Assembly (NCBI GenBank): GCA_949357655.1
Contig: CASHTG010000017.1
Coordinates: 558,001-622,000 of the forward strand
Length of the DNA: 64,000 nt
Source: Parascedosporium putredinis
Taxonomy: Eukaryota; Ascomycota; Sordariomycetes; Microascales; Microascaceae
Direction: 5' to 3'
In this document: positions 11,781 to 24,048 of the stretch, piece by piece
Numbering within the stretch: the first letter of the stretch is position 1
Layout of the letters: every line of letters starts with the position of its first letter
Made by a program: the position numbers and the translations under genes
Notes under the pieces: model-generated
Told to the model about the DNA's origin: nothing
Databases searched by the model: none
The model's input: the letters and a program-made list of their open reading frames with translations, nothing else

Positions 11781-13813
11781 TCCCAGATTAGGAGAGACCA
11801 GTCTTCTCTGTAATAATTTTTAACCCCAAAAAGGTCGGAGCAACAAGAAAGTGCTCTTATCGGGGAGGGGTTTGTACTGGTGGGACGGGTGCGCTGTTGA
11901 GGAAGTTTCGTTTGCAAGGTTATGCCGTGTATCTCAATCGGTCGAGGGTATAATAAAACGAAGAAACTATTAAAAAGGTTACTGCCATTGAGTCAAGACT
12001 TTGTTAGTGTGAGACCAAATGCAACCGGCGGAGGATGGAGCAAGCGAGACACAAACCTTTTCTCTCTATCTTTGCAGGTTTAGTAAAAACGACAGCTTCG
12101 CAAACGACAAGAGGGAAGATGGTCGAAGATGGTGGAACTTGGATTCAGGGCCCGCTCCTCACAAAACCACTTTTGTGAAGAAGAGCGATTATGAAGAAGA
12201 GAACAAGCAGCTTCCGTCATAAAACAAAAATCAATTTGATAAAAAAAAAAATACAACAGAAAGGGAGAGACGGGCTGAGGGGCGAGCAGGGTCATCCCGT
12301 GGCCATACAGCAAAAAGCTGCTGGCTGGGAGGCACAAAATTTTTGCCAGGTCAGGCCGGCGCTTTCGAGCGATTTGGTGACAGGACATGGTAGTATCTAC
12401 CTTTGGACCAATATAAAATTTGCGGTGGTCGGGAGTAGGCACGACCTGCCTACCGCCACCCCACATCCAATCTTGACGCTGTCCAACGGTGCCCAGCAAC
12501 AGGGCCGGGATTGACTTGGAGCCAATAGAATAGGGGATGGGTGGATGAAGTGGGAGACTGTTTATCATCATCTGGTCTCCTGTAACCTTGCCAGACCCAG
12601 ATCTAGAGCGTCCACTGGCTGCTTTTGGGCTCATCATTGCCAAAAAGCGGCAAAAAAAAGAGAGGAACCTGCTCTCTCATCAACGTGTGGCAGAAAGCAA
12701 GTCCCCTCAAACGGCCCCTCGTCGATATAGGCACCAGGCCATGAATGACCCGTTCCGCTCGTTCAATATTACTTCGTACAATCACCTCAACCGTCAGTGG
12801 GACGGGCGGCCGGCAGCTTCGAGGTGCTGGGTCGCTAAAAACCCAAAAACAATTTATTGGGCCCTGTAATAATCCAATGGATCCCTGGACGGACCGGACC
12901 GCCGTGAGAGGGTGGGAGTGTCAAGAGCATTGATACCAAGGTACTTATGAAGGGTTTCCCTCTAACGGGGACTTGTACAAAACGTGCCTAAATGTACCGT
13001 GCTGCGGTGCGATATCTGCGATTCTCGAAGCTTCGGTGGGGCATGACGGAGGCTGACCGGGATATTCCTTCTCGGATTGGGGGTGAGGGAACAGCAACCC
13101 TGGGCCGCACTGCACTAGTTTGCCAGTAACGTGCCCCCATCTGGAAAAAGGAACTTCAATGTTCACTTCGTCAATGCTACTTGAAGAAACCGAGTCGGTG
13201 CTCGGCTGTTGGCAAGCCCTGAGTGTCGGGAATTCCAGAGGGGGTGTGGCGGTTGACCGCAGCTATCACTTCCTTCGCCCCTGATACGCTGCCTTTGGCA
13301 GGATGATAATACTACAAGTACTTGGGACAATCACATTGAATTTGAAGACCTTGGTGAAGGTCGGTCCTGAAGACCACATACGAATGCCAAGTTGTTGGCA
13401 GGCCTCTAGTCTAGCCAACGATCTGGGCCAGCCCATCAGGAGAAGAACAGGCTGGTCCAAACGCCTAACAGCTAGCCGAGACATCCCCCACCCTCCGCCA
13501 TTGGCCCGGGCTCCCTAGCCCGAAAGAAACAAAATCTAACGTACAAGTACTACATCTATTACTGGGAGGCAAAGGAAAAAGGAAGAAAAGAATTAGGAGA
13601 AAGGAGAGAAGAAAGTACTTCGTACACCTTCCCGCGTCACAACACGCGAATCACACTTTCACAACCAAGTACTTGGACTACATGTAGCCATATCGCGCCG
13701 GCTCAAAAACAAAAGAAAAATTTGTTGACCTCCGGGCTTGGTTTTCGCCGCCGCGAGCGACCGAAATTTCACACAAAGAGTCCAAATCACCGGCTTCGAG
13801 TCGTCTGCTCGTT
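11781..13813. other. Divergent intergenic region, co-chaperone and DHFR promoters
   Basis: Two genes start away from each other here, so both promoters lie in these 2 kb. I see no coding signal. A-rich stretches occur at about 12240-12262 and 12645-12660. The final 500 bases hold a cluster of AAGTACTT-type palindromes, listed separately. Confidence 0.55.
13315..13687. repeat. Cluster of short palindromes (AAGTACTT and TACATGTA type)
   Basis: Upstream of dihydrofolate reductase there are CAAGTACTTG at 13315-13324, GTACAAGTAC at 13541-13550, AAAGTACTTCGTAC from 13612, the perfect 12-base palindrome CCAAGTACTTGG at 13665-13676, and CTACATGTAG at 13678-13687. A related CCAAGGTACTT occurs at 12936-12946. 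They may be transcription factor sites or a dispersed motif common in intergenic DNA of such fungi; the sequence alone does not decide. Confidence 0.5.
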
Positions 13814-14600
13814 ATGCCGTCGCCTATCGAGTTAACGCTGGTCGTCGCGGCCACGCGAACTATGGGCATTGGCGCCAAGGGCGGCCTGCCCTGGACGGGG
13901 CTGAGGAAAGAGATGGCTTATTTCGCCCGAATCACCAAACGGCCACCACTTCAAGTCAATCCCCCTCATTTCTTCCTGTAGCCATGTCCTTTTCCATTCC
14001 AGGCCTCTCTTACCGATGGTTCAAGCATCGACCCGTCAGGATTGGAAGAGTAGACAGCGAGGGTTCGTAGAGTTAACGGTTAGATAGGCAACACCTGAAG
14101 CCCGCAATGCCGTCATTATGGGTCGCAAGACATGGGAGAGCATCCCCACCAAGTTTCGACCCCTGAAGGGTCGACTGAACATCGTCATCAGCCGATCGTT
14201 TTCCACACCTGCGCAGCCCGCAGAGGATTCAAATGGCGATCTTGTAAGGGCGGCATCTTTGGAACAAGCGCTGGCGTATCTCGAGTCAAAGCCAGACCTG
14301 GACGTGACCAAGATCTTTGTTATCGGTGGTGGGCAAATCTATGATGCCGCGCTCCAGCTACCTCAAGCGAAGAGGCTGCTCATCACTCGTATCCTCTCCG
14401 AATTTCCTTGTGACACCTTCTTCCCCCTCAGCATACCAGCGGAGGAGGATTCCACCCCTGGGTGGACCAAGAAATCCAACGAAGAGTTCAACGCATGGGT
14501 GGGGGAGGAAGTGCCTGCTGGCGTCCAAGAAGAGAATGGAACGCGATACGAGTTCCAAATGTGGGAAAGAGTCGAGGAGGAGGTGCAAGTTGACCGTTGA
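13814..14600 (+). CDS. DFR1: Dihydrofolate reductase
   Basis: Reduces dihydrofolate to tetrahydrofolate with NADPH, needed for thymidylate, purine and methionine synthesis. Exon 1, 13814-13954, encodes the classic N terminus: LTLVVAATRTMGIGAKGGLP followed by WTGLRKEM. The conserved Leu-Pro-Trp and the helix Glu of the active site are visible. An intron of 133 bases (13955-14087, donor GTCAAT) leads to exon 2, which opens ATPEARNAVIMGRKTWESIP, then FRPLKGRLNIVISR (NADPH-binding region) and FVIGGGQIYDAAL. The C-terminal strand ends near 14600. The exons join without a frame change. The protein is about 218 residues, in the range of fungal enzymes. It converges on the EF-hand gene 400 bases downstream. 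Confidence 0.95.
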
Positions 14601-14999
14601 TTGAATCGCAACTATCCAGTTAACTCGCGCTTACAAATGAGGGCCAACCTCCCATATTCGACGAACCCATGGTGCCAAACAATGCAACAGGAACGAACAA
14701 TGTAGTGTATGCCGAGAACTAAGGGGGCGAAAAGAAAAAACAATTGAACTCCAGTTCCGTAACCCACCCGATGTTGCCTTGTCACAATCACTTGGTATAC
14801 TTATGCAGCTCTCTGCAGATGCCTATGCCTGCAGGTGCAGCAGGCCCCAGCCACCCCTCTTCAACCCTCAAAGCTGCCCACCAAGACCCCGCATCAACCT
14901 CTGATACCCTCTCTTCGAACGTTATACTAGTGTCCATTATATCCTGGTTCGTGGTACCCGATGGTGCCATTGCCAGGGCTCCAATGAGCCGAAGATAGG
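14601..14999. other. Intergenic between convergent genes
   Basis: A 399-base gap between the DHFR stop and the EF-hand gene stop. It holds two 3' untranslated regions; no gene or repeat is visible. Confidence 0.6.
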
Positions 15000-15927
15000 C
15001 TAGTTTTGATTCTTGCCCTCTTCCGTGTCGGCGCCGCCATTGGACCCCATGATAGAGTTTACGAAATCTTGGTACTTGAACACTTCGTTCCTCCCACCTC
15101 GCGTAGGGTTCAAGTTACGATTGAATGCCCTGCGCCCCGTAAACCCAGTCAAAACTAGATTCACCTCTGCCTCGGTCAGTGGGCGCTCGCCGGGTTCGGG
15201 CGCCGTATTTAGTAGGGCGTCGCGCAGCTCAGCGAGATCGATCTGGCCGCTATCGTCGACATCAAATGCGGAGAACGCAGAAAGTAGCTCTTGGCTCGGA
15301 GACAGCGCGGCCAGTGTGCTAGCTAGAGAATTGAGAAACAGGGGCATGGTCATAGTTTGCGGCGCCGAAGGTGGAAAGAACTGAGCAACGTCTGATGGGC
15401 CGGACGGCAAACCTATCACCACATGTTAGCTTGATCCAGCTAGGGTGGATTCGGTGAATAAAATTCCACCGCCTCGTAGGAACTGAGATACCCAGCTGGT
15501 TTAGCATGTCAGCTACGTCATCCCGGTTGACAACGCCGTCGCTATCTCGATCAAGAATCTGGAAGCCATCCCGCAGCGTCCGGACTTGCGACGGCTGCAG
15601 CTGGGACAGCGCGTTTCCGTGTGAAGCCATGCTGTTCGATATCGGGGCCTGTCGCGTTGGCGATGTCGAATAAGCTGTCCTAGCTGCCTCGTCATGCGTC
15701 GGCCGCGCCCTCCACGTCGGAGGTGTGGCGTTGGTCACGGTAGGTGTGCTATCGGCGGTGCTTGCTCTTGTGAAGCTCACGCTCTTTCCGAGCTTCAGGG
15801 GCGAAACTTGCGGGGTCTCGCTGTTTTGTCTAAATGCAGATGGTGATACTGGAGACTCTGGGCGACGGAAGGGGGAACTTCGAGGGGACCCATAGCCGAG
15901 CGGCGAAGGTTTATAACCAGAAGGCAT
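15000..15927 (-). CDS. EF-hand protein, probable myosin regulatory light chain
   Basis: Two exons, 15927-15492 and 15412-15000, join in frame across a 79-base intron (donor GTATCT, acceptor TAG) to give 282 residues. The first 110 or so residues are Ser/Pro-rich and disordered. An EF-hand then follows with loop DRDSDGVVNRDD. After a spacer comes a second good loop, DVDDSGQIDLAE, then a degenerate C-terminal EF-hand pair ending with KYQDFVNSIM. Two canonical Ca2+ loops in a calmodulin-like fold plus a Ser-rich N-terminal extension fit fungal type II myosin regulatory light chains, which act in the contractile ring at septation. A different calmodulin-family protein is possible. This gene has no frame breaks. 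Confidence 0.75.
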
Positions 15928-18610
15928 CGCCTAGTAGAGAACGGGGTGGTCATGGTTAGCCACGGCATTTTTGCATTAAGGAAGCGGGGCATAGAGGATT
16001 TCATACGGGTAGAAGCCGTATATTCACTCACCATTTGGAAGGCGAATTCGAGATTTTGGTTCTTTGAGGAAGGGGAAGGGGTGGCGCGTTGAGGGAAGAA
16101 GGAGGAATCTAGAGGACTCTACGCTGTTGTCGAGATGTAAATGGCAACTACACAGATAATTGAAAGGCTATAGACGCTGAGCTAGATTGAAGGCAAAAAT
16201 GGGTATGTAGATTAGAAAACCAGCATGATGGTTCCTTGTCTGCGTCGTTAGGTGTCTTGAGCCTATTGAAGGGCCTCACACTGCTAGTCGCGGACTGATG
16301 AAGCGGCGGTCAAAACCACCCCCACCAAAGTAAACAATGTTGGAGCAGTGTCCAGACAACGAGCCTCCGGCTGCACCAATGACGTGCAGCGCTTTCGGGA
16401 GGAACAAGCCATGTTTCTATCCAATCACGTTCCAGATGACATAATCTCGGACATGCCATAATATGCCCCAGTGAACATTGCTGTATTATCACTACTAGAC
16501 GCCCAATCGCCGTTCACTTTCATCAGGTTGTCCGCTGTATGGACAAAGTACCCGTGCAGTTGTAGTGTTTATTCCACAATTATTTAGTGATAGATGGATC
16601 TATTGGCTTTTGTTCCCTCAGTCCTGGCAATGTCGGCTCCTTGCCTTGGATCGAAATCTGTGGATAGCGATCAACTTTGCAGGTAATGCGGCCACTTGCA
16701 CCCAGGGTAATCATCCACCTGAAATGGCATCCAGGAGTACGCGTGGGCTGGTCAGGTTAGTCTCTTGTATGCCATAGACCACCAGGTAACGACCAGATAG
16801 ATGCATCAACACATCAATGCTTCCCATCCATCAAGATAGCCGTCAAGTTCCAACACAAGGCCAAGAAGGAGAAGGCGACAGCACGAGTGCTCGTTTTTCT
16901 AGAGCCCGTTTACGCCTTCCCCGCCACTGGAAAAGACCATTGCCCGATGAAATCCATCGTCGTACTAAACTCGACAGTGGCGACTACGGGATGTCTCGAG
17001 TCGACATATTACGGATGGATAAACTTATTTCTCATTCCTGCCCTCCCTCTGTCACGCTGCTCGTCAATCCGTCGTTAGCGAGTGAACTACTAGCGTGCAA
17101 TTTTCTTCCTTCCTTTTCCTCCTCCCTCTCCTGAAACTGAGAATCCGTCCAAACATCCCAAGCAACATTCGTGTGTGGAGAGGGGCACGAGAACCTAATC
17201 GGCATAGAAATCGAAAGAGAAAATTGGCGCCCAGAGCTTCGCGGGTTAGATAAAACCTGTCAGAGTAGATGTATCAATGCATTCTCTTTTTCCCAGTCCC
17301 ACCGGATTGCTTGTCAATTGACACAAGCACGGTTGTGGTTCTAGAACCCACCCAATGCAATGGAACCAGGCGGACAGGTGTGTATTGCCATCGGAGGACA
17401 CAACATTGAAGAAACAGAACAACATTTTGATGATGGCACAAGGAAAACAATCCTCACCAGCCTCAGCCATATTATTGATCATTCTCCATCAAATTGAGCA
17501 GCCCGTCCCCTGTTGTGCCTCCATTGCCATTCAGTGATACCAGCCCACCTATGTATCCCCTCTTTAGTTTGTTACTGGCTATGACCCTGTCCAGGGTGCC
17601 CACATCTATATCGTGGAGTTAAGGCCATGCGCCTCCTTCTGTTGCCATTGGGCCTAAAGCTAAAACGGCAATCTTAAGAGCAATTCCTTTCTTCGTTCGT
17701 CGAACCCCACCTTGTACAAAACGCCATCATTTGCCCACCCTAGGAGATCGTGGATTCTCGGGATAGCTAATGAGCCTCTCCTATCCCTTGCTCCTCCTCC
17801 CCAGAACCACATTCACGACATCCTCGATCGTTCAACCTCTCCGCGTTCAAGCCCTGCATCTCGGGTGGCCCTGGCTTGAGAATCCCCGCGTCCTTGTGTC
17901 GCCAGTGCGCCAGAGTGTGCAGCATCGGCTCGTGTGCCAGTGCCAGTCGCTGGCCCCTGCATTCGGGTACCCATTGATCTCCTTGGCGGATTTTTTCCTC
18001 ACCTCCAACCCGCTTGTCTCACTCCATGTGTTTTCGTGGTCTTGGCTTCGGCTCCGCGACTCGAAACTCTGCCTAGAAGACTCGAAAAGCCCACCGCTTA
18101 TGTGCCCGAATTCTCTTAAACCCTTCTCGCTATCCCTTGGTTTAAACTCTCGTCTCGGCTGACGATCCATCGCCGATCCGGACTCCACCAAGTTCAGTCC
18201 TGATTACCAGGACCACCACCTCTCCTACCGCCATCTTCCCTAATACGTGTAGGAAAGAAAAAGGAAAAAGAAAAAGCAGCTGCACTGTTAGAGTCTGTAT
18301 TCCCCGATTCGGCCTGTCGCGACACGGCAGAGGTTCTCTGAACACGGGATCTGATAGGTGCTACGTTCAATCCGCCTTATGCCACTGTGGCTACCTCGCC
18401 CCTCCTGCAGTCGAGACCCGCCTCCGCCCCCCAATTCAGAATACCAAACTGGCGGCCCTTTTTATTAGCAACTTATGATGGCCTCCACCCAAACCGCACC
18501 CCCATCTCGAGAAACGCGCCCCGAAATGCTCCCAATGTGAACACCAATGGGTCCTGGCCGAACCGCAGAACTTCTCTATCGTCCTTCCCCGCCTCCCGCT
18601 CCCCTCCCAG
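15928..18610. other. Long divergent intergenic region
   Basis: Promoters of the EF-hand gene (minus) and AFI1 (plus) share these 2.7 kb. I see no convincing coding exon on either strand. The part from about 17760 to 18600 is C- and T-rich and probably includes the long 5' leader of AFI1. The open frames at 16817-17134 and 17770-18162 lack any recognisable pattern. Confidence 0.5.
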
Positions 18611-21187
18611 ATGTCTCATACCTCTCGCCCGTCGCGGTCGCCGCAACCGCCCGTAATGGAAACCGATCGCAATTCCAACCCGAGCTCCAAGTCTAAAACT
18701 CCATCCATCGGCGTCTCGTCGCAGCACTCGTCTTTGTCCGGCTCGGGGCCGCGACGTTATAATCCCGATGCTTTTTCTTCCCGGAAAGTGCGGTCTCAGT
18801 ACCCACGCGGCTCGACCGAAAACCACGTTGAATACATCCTTGTCGCATCCTTCGACATTGATCGCGGCCCGGTCATGGAACACCAGTACCCGATCGCTAT
18901 TACCGGCGACGAGCACATGTTGGCTGAGCTCATGCTTCCTGACCAAGCGCATGTGCGCAACCAAGACTGGACCATCTTCTTCCTCCACAAGGATACAAGC
19001 CAGGAAGAGGAGGAGGAGGAGCGCAGACGAAAGCAGGATAGGCGCACGAGGCGGCAGCGGAAGAAGGATAGGGCTGCCGGGATAATCAACGAGGAAGATG
19101 AGGACGATGGCCTCGATGATGAGACCAACGACCCGGATGACTGGGATGATGACGACTCCACCGATAGCGAGCCCGAGGGCGGTGAAGGCCCACCACTAAT
19201 CTACGTCCTCAACCTTGTAAATACCAAACAGGACAAAACCGTGAAGCGAGGTGCGGTAGTCAAAGCCATGGCTATCTGCACTCGCCACCCATTCTTACAT
19301 ATATACAAGGTTTGCCTCGCCCTCCTCCCTTTGCCCCATCAATCCACGGCACTCGACTTCGAAACCTGGTACTAACTTGGGCACCTCACTGGACAGCCTT
19401 TGCTCCTTTTAGCCCTCGACGAATACTTCAAGGCCCCCGTGCCTGAGAGTCTTGCAATGCTTTACAATGCCGTCAACGCGATGGACCTTTCATTAATGCC
19501 AAAGCTAAGTCTCCTGGAGAGACATCTTCTTCAAGCGAGCGACAACAAGGATTTATTCGTCGAGAAATTTGAGCAGATGGTTCAGTTACGAATAGCGGAG
19601 GATAGAGGCGAAAACGTGGCCGATCAACCCTTCGACGCCAGTCGTGAGCCTCAAAGCTACCTGGTATCTCTCGGGCGGGAACAAAGGCCCACGTGGAGGA
19701 ATTCGGTGTACTCTGTGCCGCGTGACACACACGAGTTCGAGACCAAGGTCATGTACAAAGGGATCCCGATCCCGATCAAGGTCCCCGTCGCCGTTATGCC
19801 CGAGAGTGTGGGCGACTTTTCCCTGATCAAGCTCATCCAAACCTTTTCGACCCCCACGTGAAGCAGCCAATATCATATTCACCCCACGCCCACCTAACCA
19901 CCAACGGTGCGAATACGCATCCCATCATCGTTCTCGTGAACGCGCTCCTTACCCAAAAGCGAGTCATATTTCTAGGCCACAACATGCCTTCAGGTGAGGT
20001 AGCCGAGGCAGTGCTGGCCGCCTGCGCCCTGGCGTCCGGCGGAGTGTTGCGCGGGTTCACGCGGCACGCTTTCCCGTATACCGACCTCACCAAGATTGAT
20101 GACCTTTTGAACGTGCCGGGCTTCATCGCGGGCGTCACGAACCCGACCTTTGAGCTGCACCCCGAGTGGTGGGACGTCTTGTGTGACCTGTCGACAGGTA
20201 GGATAAAGATCAGTGCCAAGATAGAGCCCGCCGCCGCTACCGAAGGCATGGTATATTTTCAGCAACAAAACCCCGCCTACGCGCCCCTCGTCTCCGTACA
20301 TTCCTCTGGTAGCTCCTCGACGCCCGACCTCACGAATGACACGCTCTTCGTAAACGACATTCTTAAGAGCATCAACGCCCGCCACGGCGAGCGCGTCATC
20401 AGGGCCAAGTGGCGAGACTGGGTGACCAAATTCACCCGCATCGCCGCCGCGTTTGAGGAGACGGTGTATGGTGCGAGCGCCCTCTACATTGGAAGCGACG
20501 ACTTGGAAAATGTCGCGGCGGGCCTCCCAACTGGCCACGGCTACGTGTGGGTGGATGATGTGGCCAAGCTGAGAGAGCTGGCGGGCAACGTCACGCGAAT
20601 CGAGGGCTGGAGGAATACTCGGAGCTACTATAGCTTCATCCAGGTAAGTTCGCGCCCCGTTCTCGTGTGACACCACCTTGCCACCCCCTCTTTTTTGCAC
20701 GTTTCCGCTATTGGCCCTCCAAAGTCCAATATTGTAGAAGCGTTCTGTCTAACTTGACTGCTACCCCTCCAGGACCTCGCACAGCTCTACACCGTCAGGC
20801 CCCTCAAGGGCCTAGACCTCCACCATATGCACGACCGCCTCCGAACGCAACGCCTCTCGCACTTGCAGAGCAAGGACATCTACATTCCCTTCGCCAAGCA
20901 CGTCCACTCGTACGACGAGATCTGCCTTTGCTTTCCGTCGCGCCCGAGTCGCACGCCGGGCTCTTTTACGTCGCGCTCGGCCTGTTCCACAAGGATAAAG
21001 AGGTGCGCGTGTGGACGGCCGATCTCCTCGAGCGCATCGCGGAGCATGAGGCGGGCCAGCACTGGTGGAAGTCCCTCAGTCGGTTCGAGAAGCTCGCCTT
21101 TCAGCGCATACGCAGGAGATGGAGGCCGAGATGCGCTCCAAGTTGGAAAAGGAAGGGATCGTTCCCGAGGGACGGCGCATTAGCTAG
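18611..21187 (+). CDS. AFI1: Arf3-interacting protein Afi1 (DENN-like, SPA domain)
   Basis: Scaffold that in yeast recruits Arf3/Arf6 GTPase to the cell cortex and supports polarised growth. Exon 1 (18611-19309) begins Ser/Pro-rich, then has the Afi1 N-terminal domain (VEYILVASFDIDRGPVMEHQ, MLAELMLPDQAH, WTIFFLHKD). A charged insert rich in Glu, Arg and Asp follows, then YVLNLVNTKQDKTVKRGAVV. Introns are 19310-19396 and 20644-20772. The later exons carry the SPA/DENN core: TQKRVIFLGHNMPSGEVAEA, and then FTRHAFPYTDLTKIDDL. Frame breaks occur at about 19851 (a G lost in FSDPHVKQ), about 20930, and about 21113. After the last break the natural end reads EMEAEMRSKLEKEGIVPEGR and stops at 21187. 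About 800 residues. Confidence 0.9.
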
Positions 21188-21781
21188 ACAGGCCAGGTTT
21201 AGGAGGTTCAAAGGGACGGCGGGGTCGGCCCATTGGGCCCCTAGATCGGGCGCCCCGTTGAGCGGACAAGATATCATAATCATAATACCCAGCAATGTCG
21301 AAAGGCATTTTCTCTTCCCCTCACCCAATTTTCCTCCTGATGCTTTTTTGCCCAAGACGGTATTATCTTGCAAGTGGTGATGATTAGATGAAAAACAGGC
21401 CTAGAGATGAAGCGATAGTCGATAGCTAATTGCAGGACGGGACGGATACGTATATGGAGCGGCGGAATTCGTGCTCAAATTACGAAACCAGAGTTACTGG
21501 CTTTTGATCCTTTCTTCTTTTACCTTCATGCCACCAACATTGTTTCTACACTGGGCATACATCGTGGGGAATAGTATCTGTGGTAGCGTTTTGCGCTCTG
21601 GAGAACTCATGCATGGCAAAAACAACATGTCTTGTGACCGAGTATCATCCACATGCTTTTGTGCTCTAATTATTCAAAGATCAAAACCATTATCCCAAAC
21701 GTTATCCTTATTTAGTTGGTCTCATACAAATCCTTGGCTACCCGACGCCCCCTCCCCGCTTTACTGGTTGGTTAAGCAGCC
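21188..21781. other. Intergenic between convergent genes
   Basis: A 594-base gap between the AFI1 stop and the S-formylglutathione hydrolase stop. AT-rich segments around 21470-21720 suit 3' regions. No gene seen. Confidence 0.55.
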
Positions 21782-22769
21782 TTACAAGCCGAGGAACTTG
21801 GCAGCGTGCTTGACATGGTCTTCACCAAAGGTCGAGATAAAAGTAAGAGTGGTCGTAGCCCTACAATGATGGGGCGATTACACGTTAGCCTAAAAGAGAC
21901 CACTAAGTAGCGTGAGCAAACTAGTAGCAGGCACTTACCTCTTGGTAGCGGGTCTCGAGGCCCTGAATGCCGGTATCCTTGACAACTTGCTCAAAGTTCT
22001 CGGGTAGGAGCTGGTTTTGCTTGTAGAAGTTGTCACCGGTACCCTTTTGGTTTCCCCAGCCGCGTTAGCAATCAATTCACTATGAGTCGAGGGAGCTACA
22101 TACAACATCAATGAGGCAGTTCAAGGGACCCTTCCAGCCCTTGACGAGCTCGGTAGCATCATGCTTCTTCCACTCCTCCCTATCCTCACCGAGATACCCA
22201 GTGAAGGCCTTTTCGCCCCACGGGCACTTGGAGGGTTCGAGATGGGTGCGAAAGCGCTCACGCTCTTGAACATTCCGGGGTTCTTGAGGTAGAGGGTCAA
22301 GGCGCCGTGGCCACCCATAGAGTGACCCGTGATGGAGACACGGGACCGGTCGAGCTGCTTGAACTCGCTGAAGACGAGATCTTGGAGTTCCTTGACGACG
22401 TAGGACTCCATGTTGTAGCCCTTGGTCCACGGCTCCTGCTTGGCGTCGACGTAAAAGCCGGCAGCGGAGCCAAAGTCCCAGCTGTCATCTTCGCCGGGAA
22501 GGTTGAGGCCGCGGGGGAGGTATCGGGCCAGACGAGGGCAAGGCCCAGCTTAGAGGCGTGGGCGTGGAGGAAGCCCTTGTCGGTACAGTTATCGGGGAGC
22601 AGGTCAGGCCGGAAAGGTAGATGAGGACGGGGGCGGGGGAGGAGGCGCTGGCTTGAGGGGGAATGAAGACGTTGACGGCCATGGGCGTGTTGGTGGTGGA
22701 GGAGTTGTGAGAGAGCTTCAGGAGGGTACCTCCGAAGGTGGTGATCGTGGCTTTAGTCTCGAAGGCCAT
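21782..22769 (-). CDS. S-formylglutathione hydrolase (esterase D family)
   Basis: Cytosolic serine hydrolase that splits S-formylglutathione into formate and glutathione, the last step of glutathione-dependent formaldehyde detoxification. The ATG at 22769 begins MAFETKATITTFGG, followed by MAVNVFIPP and VLIYLSGLTC, typical of the family. The nucleophile motif is GHSMGGHGALTLY. The Asp and His of the triad probably lie in TGDNF and YDHSYFY. Introns occur near 22100-22045 and 21950-21860. Missing bases break the frame at about 22596 (C in CSPDNCTDKGF), 22515 (C in TSPRGLNLPGE), 22233 (C in ISNPSKCPWG), and about 21836 (two bases). The corrected end is KFLGL with TAA at 21784-21782. About 285 residues, as in other species. 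Confidence 0.93.
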
Positions 22770-24048
22770 GGTTACGGTCGTGTGCGATCAAGTGCGGTGA
22801 ACGTGAAGGTGAATGGCGGAGAGGGGCCCGGTGTATGAGGAAGAGGTTTGATGGGCGAGGGAGGATAAAAAGCTGTTACAGCTAGAGTCAAAAGAAGAAG
22901 AAAAAACAGATGCAATAGCCTATCAGCCAATCTAAGCGTCGAGTAGAGGTAGCGATGCAAGGGCAAGAGAGTCTGACGCAATTGAAACGGAAGAACTCCA
23001 ACAATAATGGAGACGACTAGAATTAGATTGGGGGAGAGAAAGAGCAGGAGACAAGTTTACTAGAGGGGAGAAGTTTAGGTAGAGTGAGGAAAAGTTGTCG
23101 AAGGTCGGCAGTTGTTGCGTGTATAAGTTGTGGCGCGCCCCATTCGACCAGTTCCCAAGCGCAAGACCCAAGACCCCGCGTTGCTCTGTTTCGAGGATCC
23201 CCGATCCCGAGCCGGCCAGCTCCTCGCTCTCTAGTAAGGTTGTGAGCTTCGGGGAGAGAGAAAGAGTCAAGCCCCTCGTTACCTTCCTCCATTCCGACCG
23301 TCGTCCCTCCTTCCCTCCTTCCCTCTTTCCTGCCCCCACCACAACCCCACCTTCCCCACCACGCTTTCCAAGCTTAGCTCCGCCCACACCAAGTCGAAGA
23401 CGGCAGATCAATTGCGTAGCTGCCACCGAGAAAAGAGCAGCTAGCCCACGTCGGTTACATCAACGGTCGCAATTGGAGATGGTGCCAATTGGTATTTTGC
23501 GTGCCTACCCCCTTGGACCTAGCTGGTAAGTAGGTGCGCCCGATTAATACACCATAGAAGTGTCCGACCAGCCCATTATCTTACCTTATCTCGGACTGTC
23601 CGGCGATCGGCATCGCTGTCATCGACCCCTGCCAGCTCTCCGAAACTCCGGATGCCGGTTTGGAAGCCATCGGCGACGGACAAATATGTCGCGTAGATGC
23701 AATTCCGCCTCTATTCGTCATGAAGCGTCTGTTACTGCATGAATTCGCATTGCAGGGGCCTCTTTATTATTGTTTTTTTCAACAGAAAATAATTCGACAG
23801 GCGCCAAAGATGAAGCACGAAAATGGGAGGTCAGAAGTGCACTGTAGCAACAATTTCTTGGCTCCTTAGGCGATGTGGTTTATGAGTTACCTATTCTTTC
23901 CAAGATTGAAATTTACGCCAAGCGCACGGGATTATATACACACAATGGGGAGAAGACCCCAAGGTTACCTCTCCTAAACCGACCGACTACCGATGCAACT
24001 ACTCCTACTACCACTTCCCTGTCTCGCACCCTACTCACGGTCAAATAT
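22770..24048. other. Intergenic upstream of S-formylglutathione hydrolase
   Basis: Both flanking genes run on the minus strand. The stretch 23270-23400 is rich in CCTTCC and CCACC on the plus strand, so purine-rich in the sense of the downstream gene. The open frame 22932-23426 (minus) is low-complexity and reads like leader sequence, so it is not called. Confidence 0.5.

Noticed and set aside
22932..23426. 164-codon minus-strand open frame upstream of S-formylglutathione hydrolase
   Set aside because: Gly-rich low-complexity from a CCTTCC/CCACC-rich promoter region; no domain or splice link to a gene.
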